A stretch of DNA of 64,000 nucleotides from Parascedosporium putredinis. Lineage: Eukaryota; Ascomycota; Sordariomycetes; Microascales; Microascaceae. Below are positions 1 to 12,627 of the stretch, piece by piece; positions within the stretch are counted from its first letter, which is position 1; the number at the start of each line of letters is the position of its first letter. The stretch lies in NCBI GenBank assembly GCA_949357655.1, contig CASHTG010000003.1, positions 372,001-436,000 of the forward strand, in the 5' to 3' direction. The notes beneath the pieces were generated by a model, which worked only from the letters and a program-made list of their open reading frames with translations, made no database searches and was not told the origin of the DNA. Position numbers and translations under genes: made by a program.

Positions 1-565
1 CTTGCTTGGCAAGATGTGGACGATGACGCAGAGGCCGTGAGACCACTACTATGTAATGATGTAATTATAATGTCTGAGTGCGCAGGCTCACGAATTGACG
101 ATGCCAAAGAATTTCATCACCGTGATTGTCAAAAGCAATGGATGACAACGGCGGCGAATGTGCCATATGGTTTTAAACATATAATTCATCGTGTACCATC
201 CCAGACGCCAAGCTTTTCCCGTAAAATGTAGGGCGAAGAAGGGGAAAAAGACTACTAGAAGCCAGAGAGGCGACGAAGTAAGCATGGGCGGTCACCCAGG
301 GGAACGGACAAAAGGAAGAGATGGAAAAAATTGGAGAAAGAGACGAAGAGTTTCGACCATCCATCCGGCCGCCTCAACAAACCAAAGCCCGTACGTTTCC
401 ATGACTCCGCCATCCAACTTCTTACACCAAGAAAGATATAAACGCCTGACAGGGACGACTAAAGGCATGCTCATGTTTACATATTGTCCCTCGATCCCAC
501 ATGATACATAAAAGGGCGGGCTTTCCGGAATACCCACCCGACAAAAGAAAGGCTCCGTGCCTCGG
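1..565. other. Intergenic, 3' side of the Med2-like gene
   Basis: I see no conserved reading frame or RNA gene here. It holds the 3' flank of the leftward Med2-like gene. An open frame continues through it to position 292, but only because that gene is out of frame upstream; the conserved end of the protein lies at 566. Confidence 0.5.
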
Positions 566-1922
566 CTAGTTGAAGTCCGCCAGGTCCCCCATGCTTCCGT
601 CCCCGGATCCGAAAAATAGATCGTCAATGTAACTAGTGCTTCCGCCTCCCTGACCAAGAGCAAAATCGAGGTCCATGGATTCCGTGGTGGCGCTGCCGAG
701 ATCGTAAATGTCGTCGTGGTTGAGCGGGGAGGCTGGTTCTTGGGGTTCGAGGGACCCGGCATGCTGTCGATGGACATCGACGCTGTTGGTGCCGGGCCTG
801 ACTGCGCACCCGTGGGGACGGGGGCATCGAAGAAACTGTCCAAGTCGATGGTGTCGATGTTTCCGCCCATGTCCAGCGACATGCTATGCCCTGGCGTGTG
901 GTTCGCGGGGTCGCTACCCTGCGCGACCGTAAATTCCATATCCGTAAAATTTGTCCCTCCTGCCATGCTGGGCGGCAGCCCGAATTGACTAGTATCCATA
1001 ACCGACATGGGGGCAGGAGGGGCGGTTGGAGCAGGAGGGGCTGGCGTCATGGCCGCGGCCGGTACAGGCGGGACCGGGACCGGAGTCTGAACCGAACTTG
1101 GAGCTTGAGTCTGCGCTGTGGGAATAACGGGGATGGGGATGGGAGTGGACGATTTGATGGCCGGTGATCTCTTCGCTTCGCCTTTGCCCCCATTAGCGAG
1201 GGTGGATGCCTTGGTCTTGGGCGTCGCCGACGAAGCCTTGGCCTCCTTCTTGATGACGACGGGAGAGGTCACGGATTGGGCGGGGCTTGGGGCGGGGATG
1301 TCGATGCCCATGTCTGGGATGGGAGCAACAGGACGGCTCGCAGCCATGTTCTGCGCCGCCGCATTCCTCATCTGCTGCTGTTGCTGTTGGATCTGCTTCT
1401 GCTGCATCTTAGGCGTCGGCGCCTTGGCAGCCTTGGGAATTGTGGGAATAGGGACAGGTGACTGAAAGACGGGCTTAGGGGTTTCATTTTTAATGGCTAC
1501 CGGGGACATGGAGGACGCCTTGGCTGCTCTAAGCTTCTCCAGGTCTCTTGTTAAAACGGACTTCGCGTGGACCTGCCTGGGGTGTTAGCCTAAACGAACG
1601 GAAAACTGCAACATAGCCCCTCAGGCGGCGATAGAGTGGGGACACGGACAATTTCATGTTCGACATCATCCAGGGCGCGATGGTAGATATCTACCGACTC
1701 TGTCATCCGGGTGGTCAAGATACTCCTGACTTGCTCAACATTGCGAGGTCCCTGGCTCTGAGCAGCCTTGAGAGCCTTGCCAGTTTGGATGAGCTATAGA
1801 GAACGTTAGCGTTTGCGTTTCTGTACTTGCTTGCGCGCAGCCGGGCGGGGGTCACCACTTACGATATCGTTGATCGTCTGTTGCAGGATATCGAGAGCCT
1901 GCTCCGGCTTTGAGTCGGCCAT
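566..1922 (-). CDS. med2: Mediator complex subunit 2-like protein
   Basis: Probable subunit of the Mediator tail, which links DNA-bound activators to RNA polymerase II in the nucleus. Three exons: 1922-1863, 1793-1650 and 1572-566, all joined in phase 0. The N-terminal ~90 residues look helical (start MADSKPEQALDILQQTI), followed by a Pro/Ala/Gln-rich, low-complexity region with a short Gln run. The acidic, aromatic tail has LDSFFD and YIDDLFFG, like activation segments, and ends GDLADFN. One base is missing from the GGGG run (+ strand) at 726-729; adding it links the middle to the acidic tail and gives about 403 residues. The family call rests on the N-terminal helix, the overall plan and memory of fungal Med2 proteins. 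Another nuclear coactivator subunit is possible. Confidence 0.5.
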
Positions 1923-2884
1923 AGTGGCGGTTGAGGGCGCCTTCAGCCAGGGAGACTATGGCCGGGGAAGGCGCGTGAAATGGCCGATAAATGCAAAGTA
2001 CTTTCTAAAGGAGGAATTTGGTGGCTCCTTGTCTCGATACCCAGTCTCGAGATATCCTGATCAGGAAGCCGGGGGTGGGGGATGTTGGCATGTATTGGGG
2101 ACGAACAAGGTCTCTGTTGAAGTGCGAGGGTGTGTGATGTGGGGAGGGGCAGGTGGGCGAGCAAGTCTGGTGGCTGGTTGGTTGGTAGAGCCTCACTCTG
2201 AGCGCTGAAGGCCCCTGCCGAATTGTAAGGGCTCGCTTGGTCCGACAATTCCTCAGAGTCAATGCACTTTGTCTTCACGACGCTCTTAACATCGAGGTGA
2301 ATGTACAGGAATATGCTTCGAAAAAGAGTCTAGACGTGCCTGTTCAGCCTCGTTCAACGTGAGCCTCGCTCTCGCTGGGTAGGTCTCTCTTCCTTCACAA
2401 GAGCCAAAAGAGATAATCTGCTGGGGGCGCAGGTTCAGTTTTGGTGTGTGACAACCCCATTCTCTGAAGCATGTGGGTCCCGGGATGATGATAGGCCCAC
2501 AGCCCCCGTACACTACATGCATGTACAGGCTCCTCAATGTCTCTAAACGAACAGGTCCACACTGCTTATTACATAATCCTGCCAAACGGATGCATGCTCA
2601 AGAAGAGGATGCTCGACAAGAAGCCCATAGCTGGGCCAAGGTAAAAGGGCAATAAAAACCAAGTTCATTCAATGTTTGTATATGTTTTTATTCAAGTGCC
2701 TCGGATCACTAATATGTAGTATCTCTCGCGAAGTCTCTGGAAGCCGGCCCCCAATGATGCGCGTCTTGGTGTTTTTGAGGAATTCATGTCAAATTCCATG
2801 GAATATCAAGGGCCCCGCAACCCCATACCTCAACTCTATGCTTGGACAAGAACAACGCGCCGGGACCTACCAAGGTGTTCAGAT

Positions 2885-2907
2885 GAGAGAGAGAGAGAGA
2901 GAGAGAG
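2885..2907. repeat. (GA)n microsatellite
   Basis: An uninterrupted GA dinucleotide run of about 11 units in the Med2-like/pub1 intergenic region. Confidence 0.9.
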
Positions 2908-4179
2908 GTTTCCTCCCACAGAAGGAACCCGTTTGTTTCGTCATTCCACCAGTTCCTCCCCATCGATAATTGGCGTTCTTTTTCCTTGTGAAAGCAGCTT
3001 TGCCCACCCTAACTTGGAACAGAAGCCCAACCTCGGGGTTTCGGAAAATAGCCTCTGGAGATGTCATAGAGACAAGAAAAAGTTGACTCCTCAACAGTGT
3101 CTTCCAATACTCATTCCCTTCCCTTTCACTTTTCTTATGCACCGTCCTCCCACGCTTAGATCTATTATTCATTCTTCACGTAGTTTTCAATCTGCAATGA
3201 AGCCCAGACTCACAAAACCATACATCTAGACATCGAGAGCTGAGTAATAAGGAGAAGACGTCCAAAGATCAAACCTTCTCAAAATGGAAAGCGCGACAGT
3301 GCGAACAATACCGATATACCGTAACGCACGGGGTAGTTTCGTCCCAAAATGGGATCTGTGTTCGCTGGCCGACCCCGACACATCACAAGGATTTTCGTGC
3401 CATTCAGAGAGGAAGTGCTACGAGGAAGGGGTTGATTGGTCTGCGAGGTTGATCTTTTGCCTGCCCAGTTGCGCAGCCCCTCCCGCCACATTGACGCTCT
3501 TGGCCAAGTTGGCCAGCCAGGGAGGCAACGCTCAACGGCAGGGTCCAATTCGTATTTTACCTGAAAACGGAATCTCTGGACTTTGTCGGCACAGTGCCAT
3601 TGTGGCCCGGCCATGCAGGTGTGATGGATGGATCGGTCTTTCCATTATCAGCAGGCTGGGGGCTGCCAGCCAACAGCTCCAAGGTCCGGGTCTGGATTTC
3701 ATTGAGGGAAGGAGAAGATGAAGAACATTGAACCCGGTGCGCGACACGGACGTTGGGGTCAATACCAAGCTCAATCCATGGTGCCATCAATGATCAATGG
3801 AACACTGAGTCTGGTCGAACCCAAACCCCCTCCATCAGCTGTGAGCAAAGGCCAGGCAGCTCCCGCCTAGGCCCAATGCCGCCCAGACTACGCCCTAATA
3901 GGCCAGACAGACCCCTTGACGGGCGGCAAGGGGCCCACTTCAGACACCCAGAGAAGGACCCTCCCGAGAAGGGGAAGCGAACAGCGAAAAGAAAAAAATT
4001 AAAACGGCGCACCCCATGCAAGATCCCCAAAAGTTGACACTAGTATCAATTGGAGGAGTGGAAGCACACTCGTTCGTTGAAGATAGGGTCAATCACAGTG
4101 AGAATAATAGACTCGGTAGGCAGACGGACGTTGACGATTGCTCCCGCTCTGGTGGTCGGTTGTCACAGAATCGCTTATC

Positions 4180-4810
4180 CTCTTCGCCTTCCTTCTCTCT
4201 TCTCTCCCTCCTCCCCTCCTTCCTTCTCCTTCCCCCTCTCTCCATCTCCTTAGAGTGACGTCGAATGTGAATCTTCCTTGTCAGACTAGCTGTTGCGATT
4301 CAGGGGGCGACTCCTTTCCTTTCAGTCCATTTCCTTCTTTTCCTCCTTAGCTATCCTACGTTCTCCTCATTTTCCGTGTCTTGAACGCTCTTGAACACCT
4401 CGTGTCTTTCCAGCTTTCGCCCATTGACATATTGCATCTTTTTGCCCAGTTTCGCTCAGTCTCCCCGCATTCTCACACGGCATTCTTCGCCATCGTCTCA
4501 ATTTTTCCTGCTCTCCCACCCTCACGAGGGAAGCAAGCCCCCCTACCCTTGACCCACCCTTTATCTCCTCTAGCCTTCTAAGCCGTGTCGAATTGTCGGG
4601 TCTAAAATTCCTCTGCCACCCCAGCTCAATTCCACGAGAAGCACCTGAGCTTCACCTTCGACCTTCGACTCCCGTCTTCCCCCTCTCTCCCTCCCACTCA
4701 ACCAGTGCCCACGCACCTCCACCGCTTTTCTTCATCTTTTTTTTTTCTTTTCCCAAAACCACACCCCTTCTCCTTTTTCTTTCCCTTCCAACCCGTCAAG
4801 CATCTCCTTT
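4180..4810 (+). promoter_or_regulatory. Pyrimidine-rich promoter or leader of pub1
   Basis: The + strand here is dominated by C/T tracts, such as the CTCTTCTCTCCCTCCTCCCCTCC-type stretch near 4195 and the T-rich run near 4740. Such CT-rich strands are common just upstream of transcription starts of highly expressed genes in filamentous fungi. The link to pub1, whose ATG is at 5227, is inferred from position. Confidence 0.35.
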
Positions 4811-5226
4811 TTCGTCATCCCTGATAATTGTTGATGTAACGACTTTACGGCCCCTCGAACTCTTTGTTTGTTGAAGCGTCTGCTAGTTTGCCACTTTTGT
4901 CGTCGAAGAAAACTCGTTTCTCCAGCTGAACCCCGTACTAATAGTCCAACTCCATCCTTGTTCTTCGTGGTGCACAGGGAAAAACTCTTGCTTTGCATCT
5001 ACGTCAGCTTCTAAGGAAAAAAAGAAAAAGGAAATAAGAAAAACAACGCACGTTGCTTGCGTCCCTCTTAGTTTCGATCTCGAGTCCATCACTTGATCAT
5101 CAACACATCGAGAATCCTCTATCTGCATCGAAGCCCGAGCAGGCAACGAACTACGAGTGCCCTTTCCATCCTTTCCATCATTTCTGCAACCAAATCTCAA
5201 AGTCAACAATAGAAAAACAATTCGCT

Positions 5227-7075
5227 ATGGCTGATTCTGGTCCCAACAACGAAGCTTCCCAGCAGGGCAACTCGGGTGCCGGCTATGAAAATGGTCAGGG
5301 CAACCAGTCGAACCCATCCCACATGCCTCCCCGCCGCTCCACATCCCCCAGAACACGAACCCCATCCCGACTGCCATTACTTCGCCTATGTCTGGCAAGC
5401 CCATGTCTCCCGGTGGCTCCTTCGGACGCCGTTCAGCTCCCGAGCCTAACAAGCGAGCTCTGTATGTCGGAGGTCTCGACCAGAGGGTTACTGAGGAGGT
5501 CTTGCGCCAAATCTTCGAAACCACCGGCCATGTCCAGAGCGTCAAGATCATCCCCGACAAGAATGTTAGTATATACATCCCCATGTCCGTTGCCTTGGCT
5601 TGACTCGGCATTCGCGACCCCTACAATCCCATTCCGAGAGGAAACATACAGGTGGCGATACCTCCTGATTTCCTCTGGAATGCTAGACAGGCGAACATAT
5701 TGTTAATCATATACAAGGCTAAGGGTTACAACTATGGTTTCGTTGAGTATGACGATCCCGGTGCGGCTGAGCGCGCTATGCAAACTTTGAATGGTCGACG
5801 AGTGCACCAGTCGGTAAGTGGTCAACTTCTTTTCTTCTCCAGCTTCTTCTGCTTCTCGTGTCTTGAAGCGTAGTCAACCACCCCCTTGGGCCGGTCAGCG
5901 TTTCGCCGCTAACATGCAGTTCAACTTTGTAGGAAATTCGAGTCAACTGGGCTTACCAGTCCAACACCACGAGCAAGGAGGACACCTCGGGCCATTTCCA
6001 TATCTTCGTCGGTGACCTGTCCAACGAGGTTAATGATGAGATCCTCACCCAGGCCTTCTCCGCCTTTGGTTCTGTCTCGGAGGCCCGAGTGATGTGGGAC
6101 ATGAAGACGGGCAGATCTCGTGGTTACGGCTTCGTCGCCTTCCGCGACCGCGCCGAGGCTGAGAAGGCTCTGAGCTCCATGGACGGAGAGTGGCTTGGCT
6201 CTCGTGCCATTCGATGCAACTGGGCTAACCAAAAGGGCCAGCCTTCTATTGCCCAGCAACAGGCGATGCAGGCGATGGGAATGACACCTACGACCCCTTT
6301 CGGCCACCACCAGTTCCCCGCCAACGGCATGGCTAGCTACGATATGGTCCTCGCCCAAACCCCTTCGTGGCAGACCACCTGCTATGTCGGCAACCTCACC
6401 CCTACACCACCCCCAACGATGTCGTTCCCTTGTTCCAAAACTTCGGCTACGTTGTAGAGTCCAGGTTCCAGGCCGACCGCGGCTTTGCCTTTATCAAGAT
6501 GGAGACCCACGAGGCCGCTGCCATGGCTATCTGCCAGATGAACGGCTATCTCGTGCATGGTCGTCCCCTCAAGTGCAGCGTATGTGAAACTCTCCCCTCC
6601 CCATGCATAAAAAGACTGCCCTTCCGTTCTCAATACAATGAATGCTAACCACAGTCTCGTGGAATAGTGGGGCAAGGATAAGACACCTACACAGGGCGGT
6701 TTCGACCCCTCTCAGCAAGGGTTTAGCCCTCAGAGCGCTCAAGGTCCGGGCTTCCTCAGACTCCAACTGGATATTTCCCCCAGTACGGTGGTAAGTTGGC
6801 AAATTCTATTTGCTAACCATCCCGCCCTCCCCAACCAAGTGAATTTGGGCTAACGAACTTGGTGATATAGCGGGACAATTCGGCGGCCAGCCCGGTAACT
6901 ACGGCGGCCCTGGTGGACAGTCGCCGGCCGGGTACGGAGGTCAGAACATGGGTTACGGTGGTCCTCAGAGTGCCGGCGGCTACGGTCGCGGAGGTCAACC
7001 CCCAACGCTCAGTGGTCTCAGGGGCCCAACCCGAACCAGAACTATAACAACGGCTTCAGCGGTTACCAGGGTTAG
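5227..7075 (+). CDS. pub1: Poly(A)/U-rich RNA-binding protein Pub1 (TIA-1 family), three RRMs
   Basis: RNA-binding protein of the Pub1/TIA-1 family, which binds U-rich or poly(A) mRNA, controls mRNA stability and joins stress granules, moving between nucleus and cytoplasm. Five exons: 5227-5564, 5718-5813, 5933-6579, 6668-6790 and 6871-7075. RRM1 (about residues 77-150) has the RNP motif LYVGGLD, RRM2 (about 168-245) has IFVGDLS and RGYGFVAF, and RRM3 (about 293-365) has CYVGNLT and RGFAFIKM. The Gly/Gln/Asn-rich tail is prion-like, as in the family. Single bases are missing at 5329-5332 (C run), 6399-6402 (C run), about 6748-6750 (G run) and 6999-7003 (C run). With them restored the five exons give about 470 residues in one frame. 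The start follows a long CT-rich leader and gives the usual short Ser/Asn/Gln-rich N-terminus. Confidence 0.93.
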
Positions 7076-7617
7076 ACGACGATTACCGTTTCGGGTGGTG
7101 TGAGACGGTCCCGGCTTGAGGATGCGGAAGTCCGTTGTGCTTTCCAACCTCGTTGGCTCCTTTTGCCACGCACCCCCACGTTCTTCCTGTCCTGTTTCTT
7201 GATTTCGGTTTTTCTCTTTTTGCCATTAGGCGATCGACGACAACTGGTGTAAAAGCCTCGATATGATTGTGTTAGGAATTTCTTTGACCATGTGGGAAAA
7301 TGGGTACACATTTGTTTACTTTTCCCCTGGCCCTTGTCTTTCTCATGGCCCCGGCCTTTTTTCTATTTCTGTTCTGCTGCTCTCTTATGTCGGCATACCC
7401 ACGAGACTTGTCCACTCTGTCAGACGTCTGGTTTTTCTCTTTCATTGTTAGGTCTGGGGAATATGTCCGTAAGCAGGCGAATATGGTCTCAAAAAATGCC
7501 TGGGTTCTCTTTCTATCTCTTCTTGCCTTCCCCCGTCTATCTCTCTCTGCTTGTCTTCGGTCTTATCAAGTCTGCGCCATGGTCTTTTTGCTCTTCTTTT
7601 CCTCAGTCTAGAAACCC

Positions 7618-7638
7618 AACTCTCTTTCTCTCTTTCTA

Positions 7639-7676
<38 letters not shown>

Positions 7677-7707
7677 TCTCTCCCTCCCTCCCTCTTCTTC
7701 TTCTTCG
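7618..7707. repeat. (CT)n / CTT-rich microsatellite block
   Basis: Nearly pure CT dinucleotides, broken by single T or A changes, pass into CCCT and CTT units. The open frames across it encode only Ser/Leu or Arg/Glu runs and are repeat artefacts. Confidence 0.9.
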
Positions 7708-10700
7708 TTTCTCTTCTCTCCCTCTCTTCCTCTCTCTCACCCTCTCTCTGTCTTTGGCATCTTCTTTCTGATTTATTCTCATCCAAAGTGCTACCAGCTT
7801 CACAGTGTGCTTGTTCAACAGCATCGCCATGATACCATTGATGATATTCGGTTCCCTTTCCCCTTGTATCTTTCACGCTTTGCTTTTCGATCCAGGTTTG
7901 GCTGCGAGTTAAGCCGAGCAAGGTAGAAATAGGGGGCTTTTCTTGTCAATGTCGTTACCTCTTCCCCTTGTCCCTATGTTGAGCATGTTTCCTACTCCTT
8001 GGGCATTTGTCAAACCAGTTTGAGCTGGGTTCCAAAATACGAATTTATGACGGGTCGTTTTCTCATGGCGAAGCTCACCTTTCCATTGGACCTACCACAG
8101 AGCCAAATTGTGTAGTAGTTAGGCGTTTGCTTTGTTCGCCCCCACTAGTCCTCCTTTCACGGTCTGCGTATACCCTCCACCCCAACCAAGGTTATGCCCC
8201 GGCGGCTATGCTGAGTATTGGGCGATTTTGCTTCACAGCTTCCAGGAGCTACAGATACTAAGATCTCGGCCGAGTGGGGCTGGCCTCTGGCTGCCGCAAG
8301 GTAGCACATGGGGATATAGGCGGTTTTTGTTTCCCGAGGCCTTGTGCTCCTGCGGTTTGTATTCGGCGTGAGAAGAGGTGCAGTAGAAGGCAGTTTATAT
8401 CACCCAGAATTATACGGGTTGGCTGCCATATGTCCCCCATTACGTCGTTCTCTTGTGATACCGTACGTTAAGACTCTGCGGTAAAATTGCAAAGTTTGAC
8501 CATGCTCCCACACAATCCGCCACACAACAACTGGCTGGGACGGTCGGGTGCCCGCTCCATGATAGTTCCCTTATGAGCATCCAATCACTACGTCTTTCTT
8601 CGTAGCTGGTTGTAGTCACCCCCACACAGCCTCGGGAGAACATGCTTCTCATCGAAGGACGCACAGCGATGCATCATCATGTTCAGGCCAGTAAGAATGA
8701 GCAGGCTGCGCTCGGCTTATTCACCCTCGCAGATGCCATTCAACCACTACAAACCCGACCCGCTCAAGGAATGGGGCAGCAGGATAGTATATGGTTACAA
8801 AGGCCTTAGCTAGGTGATACAGAAGGTCAACGGCCGAGCCTTTGGTCCGTCTCCTTCACACCGGTTTTGCAGGCACGGGAGGCGCCCCCGTTCCTTGAGC
8901 GAGCCTACCACAAGCGACTGGAGGATCGAGAAGTCAATGCCAGCAAGTTGAGGTGTTAGGGGGCCATTTTTTTGTTTCGTCGAGGAGGCAATATCTGTCT
9001 CTTTCGTTTCCCCTCTGTTTCTCCCTCTTACCACATTGGTTCGCTGTTTTGTTGGTTTTGGCCTCTTTTCATCCTACAAGACCCCACCGCGACCGAAGCC
9101 TCGCGCGTGGTAGGTCCATTGCTGCAGTGTGATTTACTGATGCATTTTTTTCTCAAGTGCTTTCTCCCCTTGGCCCAATCCCTGCTCCTTTTTTTTTTTT
9201 TTGGTTTTTGATGCAAGCAGAGTGCTTTTCCGTTTCGGCAGGTCTTTTTCTTTTCGGTTCCCTGCCGGAAGGAAGGCCCACATTCCAAGAGGGGGGTTAC
9301 AAGGGACAGGAGGCGATGCGCGAAAAGACCAAAAAAAAAAGAAGGGGGAGGGGCAACTTTTCACCTGCACATGGGGACGCCTTGTATGCATTCTGAACAT
9401 GCAATGCGGAGGGGAAGGAGGCTAGGAGAGGAGGGGAGAGCGAGGAGCAGGGGATTGGAGATTGTGGATATGTGATGAATAAAAATGTTCTCTCGAGATA
9501 TCTTGTCTGATTCGCACTTGTCTCTTTTGCGTCGCTTTTCTCACAGTTGGCTTGGTCGAGGTTGTGATTCTCTCTTCTTCTTGTCCTGCTCGGTTTGGTT
9601 CCGTCCTCTATTAACCCCCTCGCTCGTCTCGTCACAGCGTGGACGAATCTACCGAGGGGGATGCTTTCTCGCTATAGCTATCCCCTCCCTCCGTTGCTCC
9701 TACGTGGGAAAAAGGGTGGGGGAGGGGCTCATGTAGGCGGTCTGGTCTGCTTCGACAGACGGCGGGACGTCCATTGGGAAAGGGCGGAGCTTCTCCAACA
9801 TTATGAACAGTATGGTGGATGGACGGGAACGATCGTGGCCGTGGGGTGGTGGCGGCGAATGAGGGCCCACAGCCTATTTTCCTCCTCCTGTATCATTTTC
9901 TCCCTCTGGATGCTTATCATCGGGTTTGATGCTCTATCGCTCTCGCTTAGCGTGACATTTCATCCAAGCGCGCTCATGAACTGCTCTGAGACGGAGAAAC
10001 AGAGCCGGAAATGTCATAACGGGATATTATATATATAGAGAATGGTGAACCGCGGGCCCCGTAGGGGATACAAAATGTCAGTCGTGACGAGAGATATCGC
10101 TGACAGCAATGCTCATACAGAGTTGGCAGACATAGGGGATGCGCCGACTGGGGTTTTTATCTTGGGAGAAGAAAAAGAAACAAAAGGCTCTTTTCGGGAA
10201 TCCCCTCGTGTGAAACGAGGCATGCAGAGGAGGGGTCTGCAGTGTACGAGAGAGTCTGCTGCAGAGAACCTGCACGTCCTAGGGGTTTTTCTTTTTCTTA
10301 TTCTTTGTTGGAACAGGCGGGCGAAGAGGGAGGAGAAAGGGTGGTATTAGGGGTCCTTGCCCGCGCAGCCCTCCCCGCTTCCCCTTCAAGACTGCGTTTT
10401 CTTTCGAGCCAAGGGGCGGCTCGCGAACTCATCGGATGGATGGATGGGATGGTGAGATGACGCCGGCATGGTTCTATTGGTATGTATAACGGTGGTGGCA
10501 AGACGGGACGTCTCGGGGATATAATCGACGAGCGAGCCCATCCAAGGAGGCAAACAAAGGGATGGAAGAGGCAGGAAGAATCTCTACATCTCCACATAGA
10601 TGTATCCAGGGGTTTGACGTGGTCATTTCTGGCCCATTTACTCACAAAGGCGGCCCTGCCATTTCTTCCCGTTTAGTATCTATGGGTAATAGCTGTGCGA

Positions 10701-12600
10701 GGAGCTGCTCTTCGTAAAAGTATTCTTACGCATGGCCTTCCCACCTGCTGCGACCACCACTCTTTCCAGTTCGCTTCACGTCTCGAGGGCCAAGTGCTTT
10801 GAGCTAGCGCAAGGTACAAGTGCTCAATATCTGAACTCGGGCCAGCTGTGCGGGACGAGGTAGCGGCTAGGGAAGTTTATTATGGTTTGTTTACAGTATC
10901 AGTTGATTATTTGGGTTCAGGCGGGTGCACGAGGGCAAATGAAGCTTGCTCTCGGGCGGGTCTTTGGACAGGCATTGATCGTTGGTGTGTTGACCTCACC
11001 TAGAGCAGGTAGAACTTGATGATGATGTGCTCGAAGACGGCAGGACTTCACGCCAGGGCTCACATCGCAAGGGAAAAACTTCAAGGAACCAAAACATCTC
11101 AGGCCCGATGGCGCGGGGCCCGCATCTAAGCCCATTCCATTGTAACTTTCCGCCTCTCGTGGCTCTTTGGGACCACTTGGTTATGAGCTGAGACAGCGCC
11201 GGGAAGAATACGTCTATACACTATCAAAGGCCTTCCCGAGTATTAGTCGCTAGCTGGAGAACGTAGTGGTCATGGGGACTTGAGGCCTTCCTTTCGGGGG
11301 TTTAGAATGAAATCCAGTCACCGCAAAAGCTAAGCTGGAGATTCCACTTATCACTATGCCGACCGTGGAGACAAGAACAAGCTTGTTGGGTTAGATTTTT
11401 GTTCTCGAAGATACATGTAGTAGTAGGACGTGGAGGCAATGAGCTTAGACCAGTGGTTCACGCACAGAGTATGATGGCACACCGCTTCCAACTCATTCCC
11501 GGGATCGCGGCGGCCCCTCCTTATAGCTCTATCTGGACCATAGAGGCAGGTGGATGGCGCTGATGACCCTTCGAGGGCTTTGCACAAAGGAGTAATTTTA
11601 GCGCGTGGGTGTCAATATGCACCATTATTTGGGCGTCACATGCTTGTGATGGGGGACGGGGATGTTCCATTTTGGAATCCTCGAGTGGTTAAAAGGCCCT
11701 CAAGCGCCGGGTCACCAATCTGCACTGAATGTCGGCAGGTCAATCTAGAGGGGCCAACCTAGGCTTCGAGAGTTGTCACGGGGTCGCTTTTGCCAAGGGC
11801 CGCCCGTTGTTGTTCATCTGGGATCTGGGGCTGTGGGAGGTATTGGTATCACAAGTGAGGAGGGAAGAGATGGCGGTTAACGGCTTCATTTCGCTCACGC
11901 AGCCCGTCATTAATGCTCTCTCCTCCTTTTCTCTCCTAAATGGCTTGGAGCGAGATATCCGATGCTTAAGTGGACTCGAGTGTCCTTGAAATGCACAAGG
12001 CACCTTTGGCTATCAATAACTCTGAATCCGTTGCCGACACAGAGGACCGAGGGGACTAGGTAGGAGTTTTGGAAGAGTATCCAAAGTGTAGCTGTATCTG
12101 GCATATGATGACGTGCCCCGCGGGAGATGAGGCATATGCTTCCTTGGGCTAAGAATAAGAAAATAAAATAAAGAGTCGCAGCAGTTTGCCCACCTTGTTG
12201 ATGACTCAATCTGTCAATCTCGCAGTCCTCAAAGGAATATTGAGAGACAGTCCGCAATGTCGTAAACTTGAATTATACCGTTGATCCTTCTTACTCAAGA
12301 AGAGGGTCGGCAGGGAGCTGGACCCGTCTGGATCTCGCTATTACGAAACGTGAGCAGACAGGGAAGCGATTTTGAGGTCTCCCGCAAAAGGGTGTGAAAA
12401 GTGGAGGCCATACGCGGCTGGGTAGCGTGCTTGCGTGGGTAAGTTGATCACCCTGGGTACAGTCACGGCACACTGTAAATAATACTAGATGTTGAACCGA
12501 CGCATTCATCTTCCATCGCTCCACTGACGAGGTTACCTTCTTGCCTTCTTGCGGTCGCAGGCACAAGTATCTAGCAGGAGAACTGGAGACGGGCTGGACC

Positions 12601-12627
12601 CCTCTTTCGCCTCTTTCGCCTCTTTCG
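12601..12627. repeat. Three tandem copies of the 9-mer CCTCTTTCG
   Basis: Three exact head-to-tail copies in non-coding DNA. No function is evident. Confidence 0.85.

Larger units (their letters stand above)
1923..5226. other. Divergent intergenic region between Med2-like gene and pub1
   Basis: This 3.3 kb holds the promoters of two divergent genes. I see no supported gene; the open frames are short and unconserved. It contains a (GA)n microsatellite at 2885-2907 and long C/T-rich stretches before pub1. Confidence 0.5.

Noticed and set aside
292..565. C-terminal extension of the Med2-like open frame
   Set aside because: The frame beyond about 730 is out of register; the acidic conserved tail ending at 566 lies in another frame, reached by one missing C.
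7292..7921. Overlapping frames rich in Ser/Leu (+) and Arg/Glu (-)
   Set aside because: Products of the CT microsatellite; no conserved content.
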